Assembly (NCBI RefSeq): GCF_003143975.1
Contig: NZ_QFVR01000014.1
Coordinates: 20,701 to 84,700, forward strand
Origin: Kurthia sibirica
Lineage (GTDB): Bacteria > Bacillota > Bacilli > Bacillales_A > Planococcaceae
Length of the DNA: 64,000 bases
Direction of reading: 5' to 3'
Shown piece after piece: positions 17,909 to 27,038 of this stretch. The position numbers were made by a program, and so were the translations under genes. Position 1 is the stretch's first letter, and each line of letters opens with the position of its first letter. The notes beneath the pieces were generated by a model. It had not been told where the DNA came from. It worked only from the letters and a program-made list of their open reading frames with translations, and made no database searches.

Positions 17909-18883
17909 TTATTTTTTAATTGTTAGAGGTTTTAATTTCGCTTCAATTTCTGCGCGTTGTGGTTCCAAGAATGGTGGTAATGCCAATGTTTCTCCTAATA
18001 ATTCAACCGCTTCATCCGATGCAAAACCTGGCCCATCTGTAGCAAGTTCAAATAATATGCCATTTGGGTCGCGATAATAAATAGAACGGAAGTAATAACG
18101 ATCCACCTTACCTGATGTAGAATAGCCTAAATCATCAAATTTCGCCATCCATTGATCGTACTCTTCAAATGTATGAACACGTAGTGCAACATGATGAACA
18201 CTACCTCTACCCGGTCTTTCTACCGGCAAATCAGCACGTTCCTCAATATGGATTTCACCTGCTGGACCTCCCAACCCTGTAGAATAGACAATAATATCAG
18301 GTTGATTTTCAACTAAGGATGGATAGGTGCCGACTTTTTCAAAATTAAATGTTTCTGTTAAGACTTTAATAGTGGCTGCAGGATTTCGTAGAGTGAGTGT
18401 TACGCCACCTAAACCAACAATTGCATACTCAGTTGGAATACCTTCAACTGCCCAAGCCTCGCCGTAAGGAATACCTGATCCATCATCCACAACCAAGATA
18501 AAACGGGCCAAATCTTCATCTCGGAATGCGACTGTTGAGCGACCAAATCGATGTTCAATTTCACCATGTTCTATACCAAATTCTTCAAAACGTTTTAACC
18601 AAAACTTCAATGCATCTAAAGATTTCACTCGGAAAGCAGTATTATTAATACTTGATACGCCTTCATATGTTCTTCCAGCGATTGGAATATCAAAATAAGT
18701 CATATCTGTCCCAGGTGAACCAACAGCATCAGCATAAAATAAATGATAAGAAGATGTACTATCTTGATTGACTGTTTTTTTAACTAAGCGCATACCTAAA
18801 ATCGTTGTAAAAAAATGATGGTTCCGTTCTATATGAGAAGTGATAGATGATACATGATGAATACCGCCTAATGTTAATGACAT
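17909..18883 (-). CDS. mhqO: Ring-cleaving dioxygenase, MhqO/MhqE-type VOC protein
   Basis: Two vicinal-oxygen-chelate modules (residues ~1-150 and ~155-290) in 324 residues. Metal ligands are suggested by GGIHHVSSI at the start, GRGSVHHVALRV in module two and ILFELATDGPGF. MhqO and MhqE of B. subtilis are dioxygenases of the MhqR regulon induced by catechol and methylhydroquinone. A perfect 18-bp palindrome of MhqR-box type sits 32 nt upstream, supporting that role. Ribosome site AGGAGG. It may be cotranscribed with the following small GNAT gene. Confidence 0.88.
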   Translation of the reverse strand: MSLTLGGIHHVSSITSHIERNHHFFTTILGMRLVKKTVNQDSTSSYHLFYADAVGSPGTDMTYFDIPIAGRTYEGVSSINNTAFRVKSLDALKFWLKRFEEFGIEHGEIEHRFGRSTVAFRDEDLARFILVVDDGSGIPYGEAWAVEGIPTEYAIVGLGGVTLTLRNPAATIKVLTETFNFEKVGTYPSLVENQPDIIVYSTGLGGPAGEIHIEERADLPVERPGRGSVHHVALRVHTFEEYDQWMAKFDDLGYSTSGKVDRYYFRSIYYRDPNGILFELATDGPGFASDEAVELLGETLALPPFLEPQRAEIEAKLKPLTIKK

Positions 18884-18914
18884 AAAAAATGCCTCCTATT
18901 GATGTGTTTGAATT

Positions 18915-18932
18915 TATCTTGAATTCAAGATA
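18915..18932. promoter_or_regulatory. MhqR-type operator upstream of the dioxygenase gene
   Basis: TATCTTGAATTCAAGATA is a perfect 18-bp palindrome. It resembles the MhqR box of B. subtilis (ATCT-N-AATT-N-AGAT type) and recurs in front of the azoreductase and yceI genes in this window. Confidence 0.8.
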
Positions 18933-19008
18933 TTAATATGTCTTTATAATAACATGATAAAAATTGAATTGCAAATAGTCTATTTATCCAATATTTTCTT
19001 ATATAAAA

Positions 19009-19044
19009 ATAAAAAAAGTCATTTTAGCATCTGCTAAAATGACT
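19009..19044 (-). terminator. Terminator of the DUF1002 gene
   Basis: AGTCATTTTAGCA-GA-TGCTAAAATGACT stem on the minus strand followed by TTTTTTATTTTT. Confidence 0.9.
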
Positions 19045-19054
19045 CTACTACTAT

Positions 19055-19987
19055 TTAATTAAACCAACCTTTTACTGTATCAGCAAGGTTTTGGAAGAAT
19101 TCTTTGACACTAGCCCAAAAACCGGTATTGCTGTCCATATCATTTTTCAAATTACTTATTTTATCTTTTAATGTGTTATTAAACTGATCTAATTGTGAAG
19201 ACCATTTACTAAAATCGATATCTAATTTACTAATTTTATTCATTAAATCGATTAGTAATTGACGGTCTTGATCACTTAATTCAATTTTTAGCGTACTTAA
19301 TTTATCATCAACAATTTTCGCAACATCTTCTTTTGTTGCTGGTTTTTGTTCAGCTATCGATTGCTTGATCTCTGTTAATAATTGGCTTACCTTATCATCT
19401 GATACACCTGAATTTTTAGCTAAATCCGTTGCTACACCTAGTTCTTGATTAGCTACGTCAGTACGTTCTGGATCTAATTTTTTACCAGTCGTTACTTCGT
19501 ATGCTTTATAAATGCCTGCTAATGCAGAGTGTCCTGACACTTTTTTGGGTGCTGCCACATCCACTTTCGCATCTTCAATACCCGCTGTCAGCATGGCATT
19601 TGAATACATATCTGAAGTAACCTGCGTAATATTATCTGGTGTTACAATATTGATTACTAACCCTTCACCCTTGTCTGCAGGTGTGATTTTTGCAGATGAA
19701 TACAAGCGTGCACGCGCATCACCGTCTTGAATATATTTTGCAATATCTTCACCGGTAATTGTAATTTCTTCTGTTTCTTCATCGGCAGCTACGTTTAAAC
19801 TTGCTTTAACACTTGCTTTTTCATCAGCTGTTAAAGATGAACCATAGACTGCTATCGGCACTCCTAATTTTTCATTGACGCCACTAGTTGTTTGCGTAGA
19901 AGAACTAGCGTGACCGATAACAGGTGTTGCTACAGTTGTTGTCGTTAGGCATAGTGCTGCTAAAATGGCGAATGCTTGTTTTTTCAT
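19055..19987 (-). CDS. Secreted DUF1002 protein, YpuA-like
   Basis: Exported protein of 310 residues with a signal peptide cleaved near Ala-Ser-Ser at 27-29 (IGHASSS). The central part carries the DUF1002 pattern (VPIAVYGSSLTADEK, ITGEDIAKYIQDGDARARLYSSA, GHSALAGIYKAYE). B. subtilis YpuA is the closest relative I recall, of unknown function. The C-terminal ~70 residues form a heptad-rich coiled coil (KISKLDIDFSKWSSQLDQFN) ending in an aromatic amphipathic segment. Ribosome site GGGGAG at 10 nt. Monocistronic. Confidence 0.85.
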   Translation of the reverse strand: MKKQAFAILAALCLTTTTVATPVIGHASSSTQTTSGVNEKLGVPIAVYGSSLTADEKASVKASLNVAADEETEEITITGEDIAKYIQDGDARARLYSSAKITPADKGEGLVINIVTPDNITQVTSDMYSNAMLTAGIEDAKVDVAAPKKVSGHSALAGIYKAYEVTTGKKLDPERTDVANQELGVATDLAKNSGVSDDKVSQLLTEIKQSIAEQKPATKEDVAKIVDDKLSTLKIELSDQDRQLLIDLMNKISKLDIDFSKWSSQLDQFNNTLKDKISNLKNDMDSNTGFWASVKEFFQNLADTVKGWFN

Positions 19988-20043
19988 ATGATCGTAACTC
20001 CCCTCATTTTATTATATTCTACATACTCTACTACTATAATACG

Positions 20044-20096
20044 AAAAAAAGGAATAAAGGTTTCGATAAAATAAATATCATCGTCCTTCATTCCTC
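20044..20096 (-). terminator. Terminator of cvfB
   Basis: Minus strand GGAATGAAGG ... CCTTTATTCC stem (one mismatch) with T-run at 20048-20042, immediately after the stop. Confidence 0.75.
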
Positions 20097-20104
20097 TGTA
20101 CTTA

Positions 20105-20962
20105 CTATTTAATTGATGTCCAACCGTCTTGTTGTTCAATGCGCTCCGCTTTCATTAATGTACCAAGTGCACGTTTGAAAGAACCTTTACTCATATTGAA
20201 CATTTCTTTGATTTCATCCGGCGATGACTTATCTCCAAATGGCATTTTACCGCCAGCTTGCTCAAGATATTCAAAAATTTGTTCTGCATCAGCTGAAAGT
20301 CTTTCGAATACGCGAGGAAGCATTGATGCATTAACTGTACCGTCTTCCTTCACTTCGATTACACGAACGGATACATCAGAACCAAGACGTGGCTCTGCTT
20401 TTCTTTCAGATTCATGGACAAATATACGTACCGGTGAATCGACACCAATTAGGAAAGTTCCTACTGGTAATAAACGATATGGACGAGCGATGATATTTTT
20501 GTTGAAAATTTCTGGATCTGCATCTTCATACAAATCTAACATGCGATCTTCCGTTATTAAACGACCAAAAAGACCACCGTCACGGTCTGTACGTAATGTT
20601 AAATACAGATGATGTCCCGGTTGAGGCCAAAGTGATTTCAACTTTGGTAAATCCTCTGCAGGTACTAATACTTCACGCGAAGTACCGATATCAACATAAG
20701 CACCTTCACGATCTTTAACATGAAGTACTTTCGCCCAGCCGTACTCGTCTTTTTTAATATGAGGAACAGCTAAAGTTGCTGATAAACCACCACGACGATC
20801 GGCAAAGATAAACACCTCTACTTCATCACCTACTGCTAGTTCTTCAAGTACCTCTGATTCGTTCAATGGGAAATCCATTTCGTTGTTCGTTAAAACATAT
20901 TTTGATTCTAGTTTTTCTTTGACGAGTAGTTTTACTACGTCGCCTGATTCAATTTGCGTCAT
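20105..20962 (-). CDS. cvfB: CvfB-type S1 RNA-binding protein
   Basis: About 285 residues, made of tandem S1-like OB folds (residues ~1-60, 65-135, 150-210) and a C-terminal winged helix (DEIKEMFNMSKGSFKRALGTLMKAERI). This is the layout of S. aureus CvfB and B. subtilis YitL, RNA-binding proteins that affect virulence or gene expression. The frame opens further upstream, overlapping mntR, but AAAGGAG lies 8 nt before the ATG at 20962 (MTQIESGD), which is taken as start. It follows mntR by 28 nt, so both are probably one operon. Confidence 0.9.
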   Translation of the reverse strand: MTQIESGDVVKLLVKEKLESKYVLTNNEMDFPLNESEVLEELAVGDEVEVFIFADRRGGLSATLAVPHIKKDEYGWAKVLHVKDREGAYVDIGTSREVLVPAEDLPKLKSLWPQPGHHLYLTLRTDRDGGLFGRLITEDRMLDLYEDADPEIFNKNIIARPYRLLPVGTFLIGVDSPVRIFVHESERKAEPRLGSDVSVRVIEVKEDGTVNASMLPRVFERLSADAEQIFEYLEQAGGKMPFGDKSSPDEIKEMFNMSKGSFKRALGTLMKAERIEQQDGWTSIK

Positions 20963-20990
20963 ACTAATGACTCCTTTCATATGACTGCTT

Positions 20991-21410
20991 TTATTCAGCC
21001 TGATGATTTCTAACATTTTCAAGCTTTTGAATAATGTCGGGGTTTTGTTCTAAAACATGTATTAAATCTGCAATGCGGTCGATGGAAGTCCAGCTTAAAT
21101 GATGTTCAATACCTTCAACATCATTGTAGATCAGTTCTTCGTCCACGCCGATTAAGCGTAGCATTTTTTCTAGAAGACTATGTCGATCGACCAGCCTTTT
21201 ACCTAGCTTCATTCCTTTAGGGGTTAAAGATAAACCACGATATCGCTCATAAACTAAATAATCGTCCTTATCAAGTTTTTGAACCATCTTAGTTACAGAG
21301 GATGGAAGTACTGATAAAGCTTCTGCGATATCCGAGACACGTGCATAGCCCTTTTGATCAATTAGTAAATAGATCTGTTCGATATGATCTTCCATACTAG
21401 GTGTCGGCAT
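20991..21410 (-). CDS. mntR: Manganese-sensing repressor MntR
   Basis: DtxR-family regulator of 139 residues, close to B. subtilis MntR (142). All Mn(II) ligands are at the exact B. subtilis positions: Asp8, Glu11, His77, Glu99, Glu102 and His103. N-terminal winged HTH (residues ~5-65), then the dimerisation/metal domain; no SH3-like domain, as expected for MntR. It represses Mn uptake transporters when Mn is sufficient. No mntABCD or mntH in the window. GAGGG at 7 nt before the ATG. Confidence 0.96.
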   Translation of the reverse strand: MPTPSMEDHIEQIYLLIDQKGYARVSDIAEALSVLPSSVTKMVQKLDKDDYLVYERYRGLSLTPKGMKLGKRLVDRHSLLEKMLRLIGVDEELIYNDVEGIEHHLSWTSIDRIADLIHVLEQNPDIIQKLENVRNHQAE

Positions 21411-21525
21411 CCAAATTCCCTCTCTTTCAATATCTTATCCTTCTAGTTTACTACATGAGGAAGTAAAACGTAACTACTTCGAAAGAAAGGTCAATAATTT
21501 GTACTAATCAGAACGTTTTTACTTT

Positions 21526-22647
21526 TTAACGAGTAGTCGATTCGTCAATCATCGAGTAAACGCAAGTGTCTCTCAACTGTAGTCCACTGGCGTTTAATCT
21601 ATCATTTCTTAATATACCCTCAAAATCAAATCTTGCTCGTTCTGCTACTGCACGACTTTTAACATTATCGCGGTCACAACGAATTTCAATGCGTTTTGCA
21701 TCTAATTCTTCAAAAGCAAATTGGGCAATGCGAATCGTTGCTTCTGTCATATACCCTTGTCCTTCAAATTTTTCATCAACCCAATAGCCAATTTCAAATT
21801 TAGGAATCGTCCAATCGATATTGTGTAAACCCGAACTACCAATAAAATCACCTGTTTTTTTATCGAAGAGATGTAAACGTAAGTCTTGGCGTGCAAAAAA
21901 ATCTGCATGTGCTTTACGAATGGTCTCTTTTACTTGTTCATAAACTGGTTCTTGTTGCGCCCATATCATAAAGGGTTTCAATCCTTTTGCTGATCTAGAC
22001 ATGGCATCATACACCGCATCTGCATCCGTAAGTTCTGGAATACGAATCAGTAGTCGCTCCGATTCAAAAGAGGGTTCAAAATCCCAATTGATTTGAGGAG
22101 GCATTCTTTTTTCTTCCACATCGTCCCAACCGACTGGCGTTGTCGTACCAGCATCATAATCCTCACGCGTCATACCATAAGTAATCGCATCATAGTATTT
22201 CTTTTCTTTTGGCACATACCATGCTTTACGGAAATGTGCTTCTTTGACGAAACCAACACGTTCAAAAGTTCGACGCATCGCCACATTATCTTGACGTGTA
22301 TGACCTTCTAACCTTATTTTATTTTCAGGTAAGCCAAAAACATATTCCGTCACGAGATGTAAACCGATTAAACCATAGCCTTTTTCACGATATTGTTCAG
22401 CGATTCGTAAATCGAAAACAGGAATATCATCTTGTAAATCATATAGCTGTACGACGCCAACCTTTTGATGATCGTCATCTTCTATCCAAAATGTTTTTAC
22501 TTCTTCCGACTCATAACCACCTTCTTCAATCGCTTTTTCAATAATTTCTCTACCTGGATGCGATTGAACATGGTAAGGCCACACACTTGTCGTCAAAAAG
22601 TGAATAAGTGGTTCCTGTTCTTCAATTGTCCATTCTTTTAATTTCAT
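21526..22647 (-). CDS. Tandem GNAT acetyltransferase (two-domain)
   Basis: About 373 residues with two GNAT domains. The N-terminal one (residues ~1-165) has VFDLRIAEQYREKGYGLIGLHL as acetyl-CoA loop; the C-terminal one (~185-365) is RimJ/RimL-like, with EIGYWVDEKFEGQGYMTEATIRIAQFAF and SRAVAERARFDFEGILR. Such C-terminal domains commonly modify ribosomal protein N-termini or amino compounds; the substrates here are unknown. The start at 22647 is used because GGGGGGAG is 5 nt upstream; the longer start at 22662 has none. Confidence 0.83.
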   Translation of the reverse strand: MKLKEWTIEEQEPLIHFLTTSVWPYHVQSHPGREIIEKAIEEGGYESEEVKTFWIEDDDHQKVGVVQLYDLQDDIPVFDLRIAEQYREKGYGLIGLHLVTEYVFGLPENKIRLEGHTRQDNVAMRRTFERVGFVKEAHFRKAWYVPKEKKYYDAITYGMTREDYDAGTTTPVGWDDVEEKRMPPQINWDFEPSFESERLLIRIPELTDADAVYDAMSRSAKGLKPFMIWAQQEPVYEQVKETIRKAHADFFARQDLRLHLFDKKTGDFIGSSGLHNIDWTIPKFEIGYWVDEKFEGQGYMTEATIRIAQFAFEELDAKRIEIRCDRDNVKSRAVAERARFDFEGILRNDRLNASGLQLRDTCVYSMIDESTTR

Positions 22648-22669
22648 AAAATCTCCCCCCATACAACCA

Positions 22670-24757
22670 TTATTTCTGTATTTTTAATAATCTTAATGAG
22701 TTAAAAACGACAATTAATGTCGCACCCATATCTGCAAATATTGCAATCCACAATGTCAGCCAACCTGGTATAACAAGCAGTAGTGCAATTATTTTCAATG
22801 CCAATGCAAAAGTAATATTTTGTTTGATAATCGTTAGTGTTTTTCGACTCAAGCCAACAGAATAAGGTAATTTTTGAAGATCATCGGCCATCAATGCGAC
22901 ATCTGCTGTTTCAAGAGCAGTATCTGTACCGGCTCCACCCATCGCAATTCCTACCGATGCGGAAGCAAGTGCAGGTGCATCATTAACACCATCACCAACC
23001 ATCGCTACTTTATAGACTTGCTGTAGATCACGTATTACCACGAGTTTGTCTGCAGGCATTAAATCTGCTTTTATATCATCTAATGGCAACTTTTTACCGA
23101 TTGCTTGTGCAGTTGATTGCGCATCGCCAGTAAGCATCAGCAGCTTTTTGATTCCTAGTCGTTTTAACTTTTGAAGTACATCTACCGTATCTTCACGCAA
23201 CTGATCAGCAATTGCAATATAACCTGCAAACTGACCATCTATAGCCGCGACAATTAAAGAATTACCCGCATTTTGTAAAGCGGTCATTTCGTCTTCAAGC
23301 TCTTTAGAAACAGCTGTTTCTTCGGCAATCCAACGAACGCTGCCAATTTGTACAATCGATTCATTCACTTGTGCTCTAACACCCTTACCGGTTACCGATT
23401 GAAAATTGTTACTCGTTAACTGTACTGTATTTTGCATATGCGCATAATCGATTACAGCGCTGGCAAGTGGATGTTGGGAACTACGTTCTACAGCGATAAT
23501 ATACGCCAAAACATCCCTATTTTCAAGTGTTTGAAATTGCGCGGTAGTAACTGTTGGGACACCCTTTGTTAAGGTCCCTGTTTTATCAAACGCAATCGCA
23601 TCAACATGGCCTAACTCTTCTAAATGAATACCACCTTTGATCAATACGCCCTGCTTTGCCGCATTACCGATTGCCGTCACAATCGCAACAGGTGTTGAGA
23701 TAATAAGCGCACATGGACAACCTACTACTAGTACAGCTAACCCTTGATATACCCAACGTGCCCAATCACCTGTAATGAGTGATGGAATAACAGCAATTAA
23801 CAATGCGATTATCATAATAGCGGGTGTATAATATTTTGCGAAACGATCTACAAATTGCTGTGATGGTGCTTTTTCTGCTTGTGCTTCTTCCACTAAATGA
23901 ATGATTTTTGCAATGGTTGTATCCTCGACATGTTTTGTCACTTCTACTTCAAGTGCACCTGTATCATTTAGCGTTCCTGCAAAAACTTCATTACCTATCC
24001 CCTTTGACACCGGCATAGATTCTCCTGTAATTGCTGCTTGATTGACCGTTGACTGCCCCTTTATGACAACCCCATCCATGGCAATCTTCTCTCCAGGTTT
24101 AACGAGTAATAGATCACCAATTTCAATGGCTTCTGTTGGTACTTCCATTTGTTGATTTTGACGTCTTATTAGCGCTTTTGGTGGTGCGATATCCATTAGT
24201 GAGCGAATCGACTGGCGTGCCTTATCCATCGAATAGGCTTCAAGTGCTTCACTCACCGCAAAAAGGAATACGACAACGGCAGCTTCCTTCCATTCACCTA
24301 TAATGGCTGCACCAATAATTGCAATCGTCATTAATGTTTTCATATCAAAATCTAGTTTTAAACTATTTTTAAAACCATCAATGAATATCTCTGTACCACC
24401 AATAAGAATTGCCACTACAAAGAAGAAAATCGTTAACGGAGCTTTTTCACCAGCTGTCAACGATACGATGTAACCGATGACGACAAAAACCAAGGCAATT
24501 ACTGCGACAATATTCTCTCTTTTTTTATAAAAAGGTGTTTTAGGTGACAGATTACTTTGTTGTTGCCTCTGCACCTTTATACCGTCGAAAGCGCCTGCTT
24601 GATCAATGTCATCTTCTGTCACATCCCCCTCAATGATTACCTTTGATGCACCAAAATTCACTTTTGCCTCCTTGACATCTGGCAACTTATTTAAATTATT
24701 TTCAAATTTCTGAGCACAATTTGCACAGCTTAAATTGTCGATTCGGTATTCTTTCAT
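22670..24757 (-). CDS. cadA: Zn/Cd/Co-type P1B ATPase (CadA/ZntA-like)
   Basis: P1B-2 metal exporter of 695 residues. One N-terminal HMA domain with NLSCANCAQKF, then membrane helices, TGES loop, CPCALIISTPVA transport motif, DKTGTLT phosphorylation site, QHPLA, GDGVNDAPALA hinge, and the P1B-2 C-terminal helix ending DMGATLIVVFNSLRLL with the conserved Asp. The CPCALIIS variant distinguishes Zn/Cd/Pb pumps from Cu pumps. Start ATG 24757 has AGGAG 8 nt upstream (the ATG at 24763 is too close). It lies 2 nt after the ArsR-type regulator stop, so the pair is an operon. Confidence 0.94.
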   Translation of the reverse strand: MKEYRIDNLSCANCAQKFENNLNKLPDVKEAKVNFGASKVIIEGDVTEDDIDQAGAFDGIKVQRQQQSNLSPKTPFYKKRENIVAVIALVFVVIGYIVSLTAGEKAPLTIFFFVVAILIGGTEIFIDGFKNSLKLDFDMKTLMTIAIIGAAIIGEWKEAAVVVFLFAVSEALEAYSMDKARQSIRSLMDIAPPKALIRRQNQQMEVPTEAIEIGDLLLVKPGEKIAMDGVVIKGQSTVNQAAITGESMPVSKGIGNEVFAGTLNDTGALEVEVTKHVEDTTIAKIIHLVEEAQAEKAPSQQFVDRFAKYYTPAIMIIALLIAVIPSLITGDWARWVYQGLAVLVVGCPCALIISTPVAIVTAIGNAAKQGVLIKGGIHLEELGHVDAIAFDKTGTLTKGVPTVTTAQFQTLENRDVLAYIIAVERSSQHPLASAVIDYAHMQNTVQLTSNNFQSVTGKGVRAQVNESIVQIGSVRWIAEETAVSKELEDEMTALQNAGNSLIVAAIDGQFAGYIAIADQLREDTVDVLQKLKRLGIKKLLMLTGDAQSTAQAIGKKLPLDDIKADLMPADKLVVIRDLQQVYKVAMVGDGVNDAPALASASVGIAMGGAGTDTALETADVALMADDLQKLPYSVGLSRKTLTIIKQNITFALALKIIALLLVIPGWLTLWIAIFADMGATLIVVFNSLRLLKIQK

Positions 24758-24759
24758 CG

Positions 24760-25086
24760 TCATTGCTCCTTCGAATGAATTTCTGCTATTTGAATTAATT
24801 GTTCAATATGTGCATCTGCAATTCGATAAAATATTTGTTTACCACGACGTGTTGATGAAGCGATATGATGTTCTTTTAAATACAAGAGATGATGAGAAGC
24901 CGTAGCAGTTGAACTACCAATGAATTGCGCGACATCTTTGACACAGAGTTCTTCTTTATGCACAAGAGCATACATGATTTTTAAACGAGTGGTATCTGCT
25001 AACGCTTTAAAAATTTGGGCCATATCTTGTAGTTTATGACGATGAATTTCTTCTTTTAACTCCAATAAATAGGGCGAATCCGTCAT
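24760..25086 (-). CDS. ArsR/SmtB-family metal sensor (CzrA-like)
   Basis: Winged-helix repressor of 108 residues controlling the downstream P-ATPase. The alpha5 zinc-site motif D-x-H-x10-H-x2-E is intact at Asp91, His93, His104 and Glu107 (numbered from the ATG at 25086). The alpha3 motif is degraded to ELCVKD, with one Cys where CadC has two, and the N-terminal Cys pair of CadC is missing. So it should sense Zn(II)/Co(II) like CzrA or SmtB rather than Cd/Pb through alpha3N. ATG 25086 has GAGGGG 6 nt upstream; ATG 25092 abuts it. Confidence 0.9.
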   Translation of the reverse strand: MTDSPYLLELKEEIHRHKLQDMAQIFKALADTTRLKIMYALVHKEELCVKDVAQFIGSSTATASHHLLYLKEHHIASSTRRGKQIFYRIADAHIEQLIQIAEIHSKEQ

Positions 25087-25100
25087 AATCATCCCCTCAC

Positions 25101-25121
25101 ATTCAAATATTCATTTGATTG
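25101..25121. promoter_or_regulatory. ArsR/CzrA-type operator
   Basis: TCAAAT-ATTC-ATTTGA inverted repeat within ATTCAAATATTCATTTGATT, just upstream of the repressor gene. Related half sites (TATTCATGAA, TCATTTGAAT) continue to 25178. This is the usual imperfect palindrome bound by ArsR/SmtB proteins. Confidence 0.6.
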
Positions 25122-25224
25122 TCTACAGTATATCTAAAATGTACTGTTTTTTCAAAATATTCATGAAGTCATTTGAATCTTTACATAAATTTGCGTATTG
25201 TGAAGGTATGAAGGAGCTGTTCAT

Positions 25225-26208
25225 ATGCGTAAAGGAATACATAATCAATTAATCGATGTACCTGGTATCAAGTTGGGTCACCAAACGCTCTATAAAAAGT
25301 TAAATGATGCGGACACAATTTGTACTGGTGTCACAGCAATTTTGCCACATGGAGGCAATCTTTTTTTGAATAAAATACCGGCTGCAAGCTTCGTCCTAAA
25401 CGGTTTCGGAAAATCAGTGGGCCTTGTACAAATCGCTGAACTTGGCGTCCTAGAATCACCTATTATGCTGACGAATACCTTTAGTGTTAGCGCGGTCTTA
25501 GATGGCACTATGACCTATATGCTCGACCAAAACCCAACAATTGGAGATACGACAAGTTCATTGAATATTGTCGTCGGTGAGTGTAACGATAGCTATTTAA
25601 ATAGCATGCGTTTACGCGCCATACAGCCGAGTGATGCACTTGCTGCGCTTCATCATGCCACGTCTAGTCCTTTCGAACAAGGAGCTGTTGGTGCAGGTAA
25701 GGGAATGATTTGCTATGAACAAAAAGGGGGCATCGGTTCATCTTCGCGTATTGTCGAGATGGCAGATCAACCATTCGTCGTTGGCGTATTGGCCTTAACG
25801 AATTTCGGAAATGCCGGCGAATGTAAGATGGCTAGTTGGTCCGACAAAGATATAGATAAACCGGATGGTTCCGTCATCATTATTGTGGCTACAGATGCAC
25901 CATTATCTGATCGCCAACTGCAGCGTTTAGCTAAACGTGCTGCCATCGGTTTAGGTCGTACAGGGACACATATTCACAATGGTAGTGGCGATATTATACT
26001 GGCCTTCTCTACCGGCTACACTATCCCCCACAATCAAGATGATCCACTCTCTACTCCACAACGTTTTGTACGTGACGATAGTAAGCTTATGAATTTCCTT
26101 TTTACAGCAACAGTCGAAGCGACGGAAGAAGCAGTTTATCAATCACTTATTCATGCCGAAACAACGATTGGTCGACAAGGACGCCAGATTGACAAAGCGC
26201 TATTTTAA
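25225..26208 (+). CDS. P1-family peptidase (DmpA/BapA-like)
   Basis: N-terminal nucleophile-type aminopeptidase precursor of 327 residues. Members cleave themselves before a Ser that becomes the catalytic N-terminus; here the likely site is GGIGSSSRI near residue 170-175. The N-terminal DVPGIKLGHQT and C-terminal RTGTHIHNGSGDIILAFSTGY motifs are typical. Family enzymes are D- or beta-aminopeptidases acting on small peptides or amides. No signal peptide, so probably cytosolic. Ribosome site AAGGAG at 8 nt. Monocistronic, divergent from the metal-efflux operon. Confidence 0.9.
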   Translation: MRKGIHNQLIDVPGIKLGHQTLYKKLNDADTICTGVTAILPHGGNLFLNKIPAASFVLNGFGKSVGLVQIAELGVLESPIMLTNTFSVSAVLDGTMTYMLDQNPTIGDTTSSLNIVVGECNDSYLNSMRLRAIQPSDALAALHHATSSPFEQGAVGAGKGMICYEQKGGIGSSSRIVEMADQPFVVGVLALTNFGNAGECKMASWSDKDIDKPDGSVIIIVATDAPLSDRQLQRLAKRAAIGLGRTGTHIHNGSGDIILAFSTGYTIPHNQDDPLSTPQRFVRDDSKLMNFLFTATVEATEEAVYQSLIHAETTIGRQGRQIDKALF

Positions 26209-26248
26209 TAGTTCTTACTAAGGACTAACCGCTAGATTATCAAAGAAT

Positions 26249-26288
26249 AAAAAAGGAGAAGCGGCGCTTGAAGCCGTTTCTCCTTTTT
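26249..26288. terminator. Bidirectional terminator between P1 peptidase and fluC genes
   Basis: AAAAAGGAGAAGCGGC ... GCCGTTTCTCCTTTTT stem (one mismatch) with A and T tracts on either side. Confidence 0.88.
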
Positions 26289-26328
26289 CATGTGAATATT
26301 TAGGAAGTAAGTATCGTTCATCCCTATT

Positions 26329-26676
26329 TTATAAGGTATAACCAAGGACCACCGCTATAAAGCTAAAAATAATCATGCAAAGACAGTAGTATAGGCATAT
26401 ATTATAACGTTTAGCATCCAATAATCTAAACGCATCAAATGCAAAACTTGAAAATGTCGTGAAACCACCAAGTACACCTGTTATAAAAATCGCTGAAAAA
26501 ATAGGTTCATCAAGTGTATGGTGCACAGCCCAACCACTAAAAAATGAACCGATGCTATTGACGATGACCGTTGCAATTAGAGATGGACGGTGATATTTTG
26601 TAACGAGTCGTATCACACAGTAACGCAACACTGCACCGATTCCACCCCCACAGGCAATCAGTAAAAGAAGTATCAT
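26329..26676 (-). CDS. crcB: Fluoride channel FluC/CrcB, copy 2
   Basis: Four-helix Fluc fluoride channel of 115 residues. The N-terminal GGGIGAVLRYCVIR motif, the NxxGSF segment (NSIGSFFSGW) and the central GFTTFSSFAFD motif with the Na+-coordinating TTFS break are all present. Fluc proteins are dual-topology dimers that let F- leave the cell. The start overlaps the stop of the preceding fluC gene (ATGA), indicating coupled translation and a likely heterodimer. Confidence 0.93.
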   Translation of the reverse strand: MILLLLIACGGGIGAVLRYCVIRLVTKYHRPSLIATVIVNSIGSFFSGWAVHHTLDEPIFSAIFITGVLGGFTTFSSFAFDAFRLLDAKRYNICLYYCLCMIIFSFIAVVLGYTL

Positions 26677-27038
26677 TTTTTATGTAGAACTCCTTTCGTC
26701 GCAAGCAACCAACCACATGAAGTAAGTGCAATACAAACTAATGGCATACCTACTGCATAGGCTGCTGCCATTAGTGGTGTTCGTTCTAGTAATTGCAACC
26801 ATTGCGTGCAAAAAGCAGAGAATGTTGTAAATGAACCGAGCAATCCTACTAGTAAAAATAATGACATTTTTTTATCTTGCCTTGTCCTATAATAGCCTTG
26901 TAGTAACCCAATCATGAAACTACCTATAACGTTGACGATCCATAATGATAACCAAGTTGTCGTATAGAGCATGACCATACCACGTAAAAATGTCCCGATA
27001 AACCCACCTAAAAAGACAATAGCAAATGTCGAAATCAT
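26673..27038 (-). CDS. crcB: Fluoride channel FluC/CrcB, copy 1
   Basis: Fluc protein of about 121 residues: GGFIGTFLRGMV near the N-terminus, NVIGSFMIG, and SFTTFSAFCTQ. The frame opens upstream from a TTG at 27065, but the ATG at 27038 overlaps the exoA stop as ATGA, giving translational coupling. It precedes the second Fluc gene with another ATGA overlap. In Gram-positives two adjacent Fluc genes often encode the two halves of one heterodimeric channel. No fluoride riboswitch was seen. Confidence 0.92.
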   Translation of the reverse strand: MISTFAIVFLGGFIGTFLRGMVMLYTTTWLSLWIVNVIGSFMIGLLQGYYRTRQDKKMSLFLLVGLLGSFTTFSAFCTQWLQLLERTPLMAAAYAVGMPLVCIALTSCGWLLATKGVLHKK

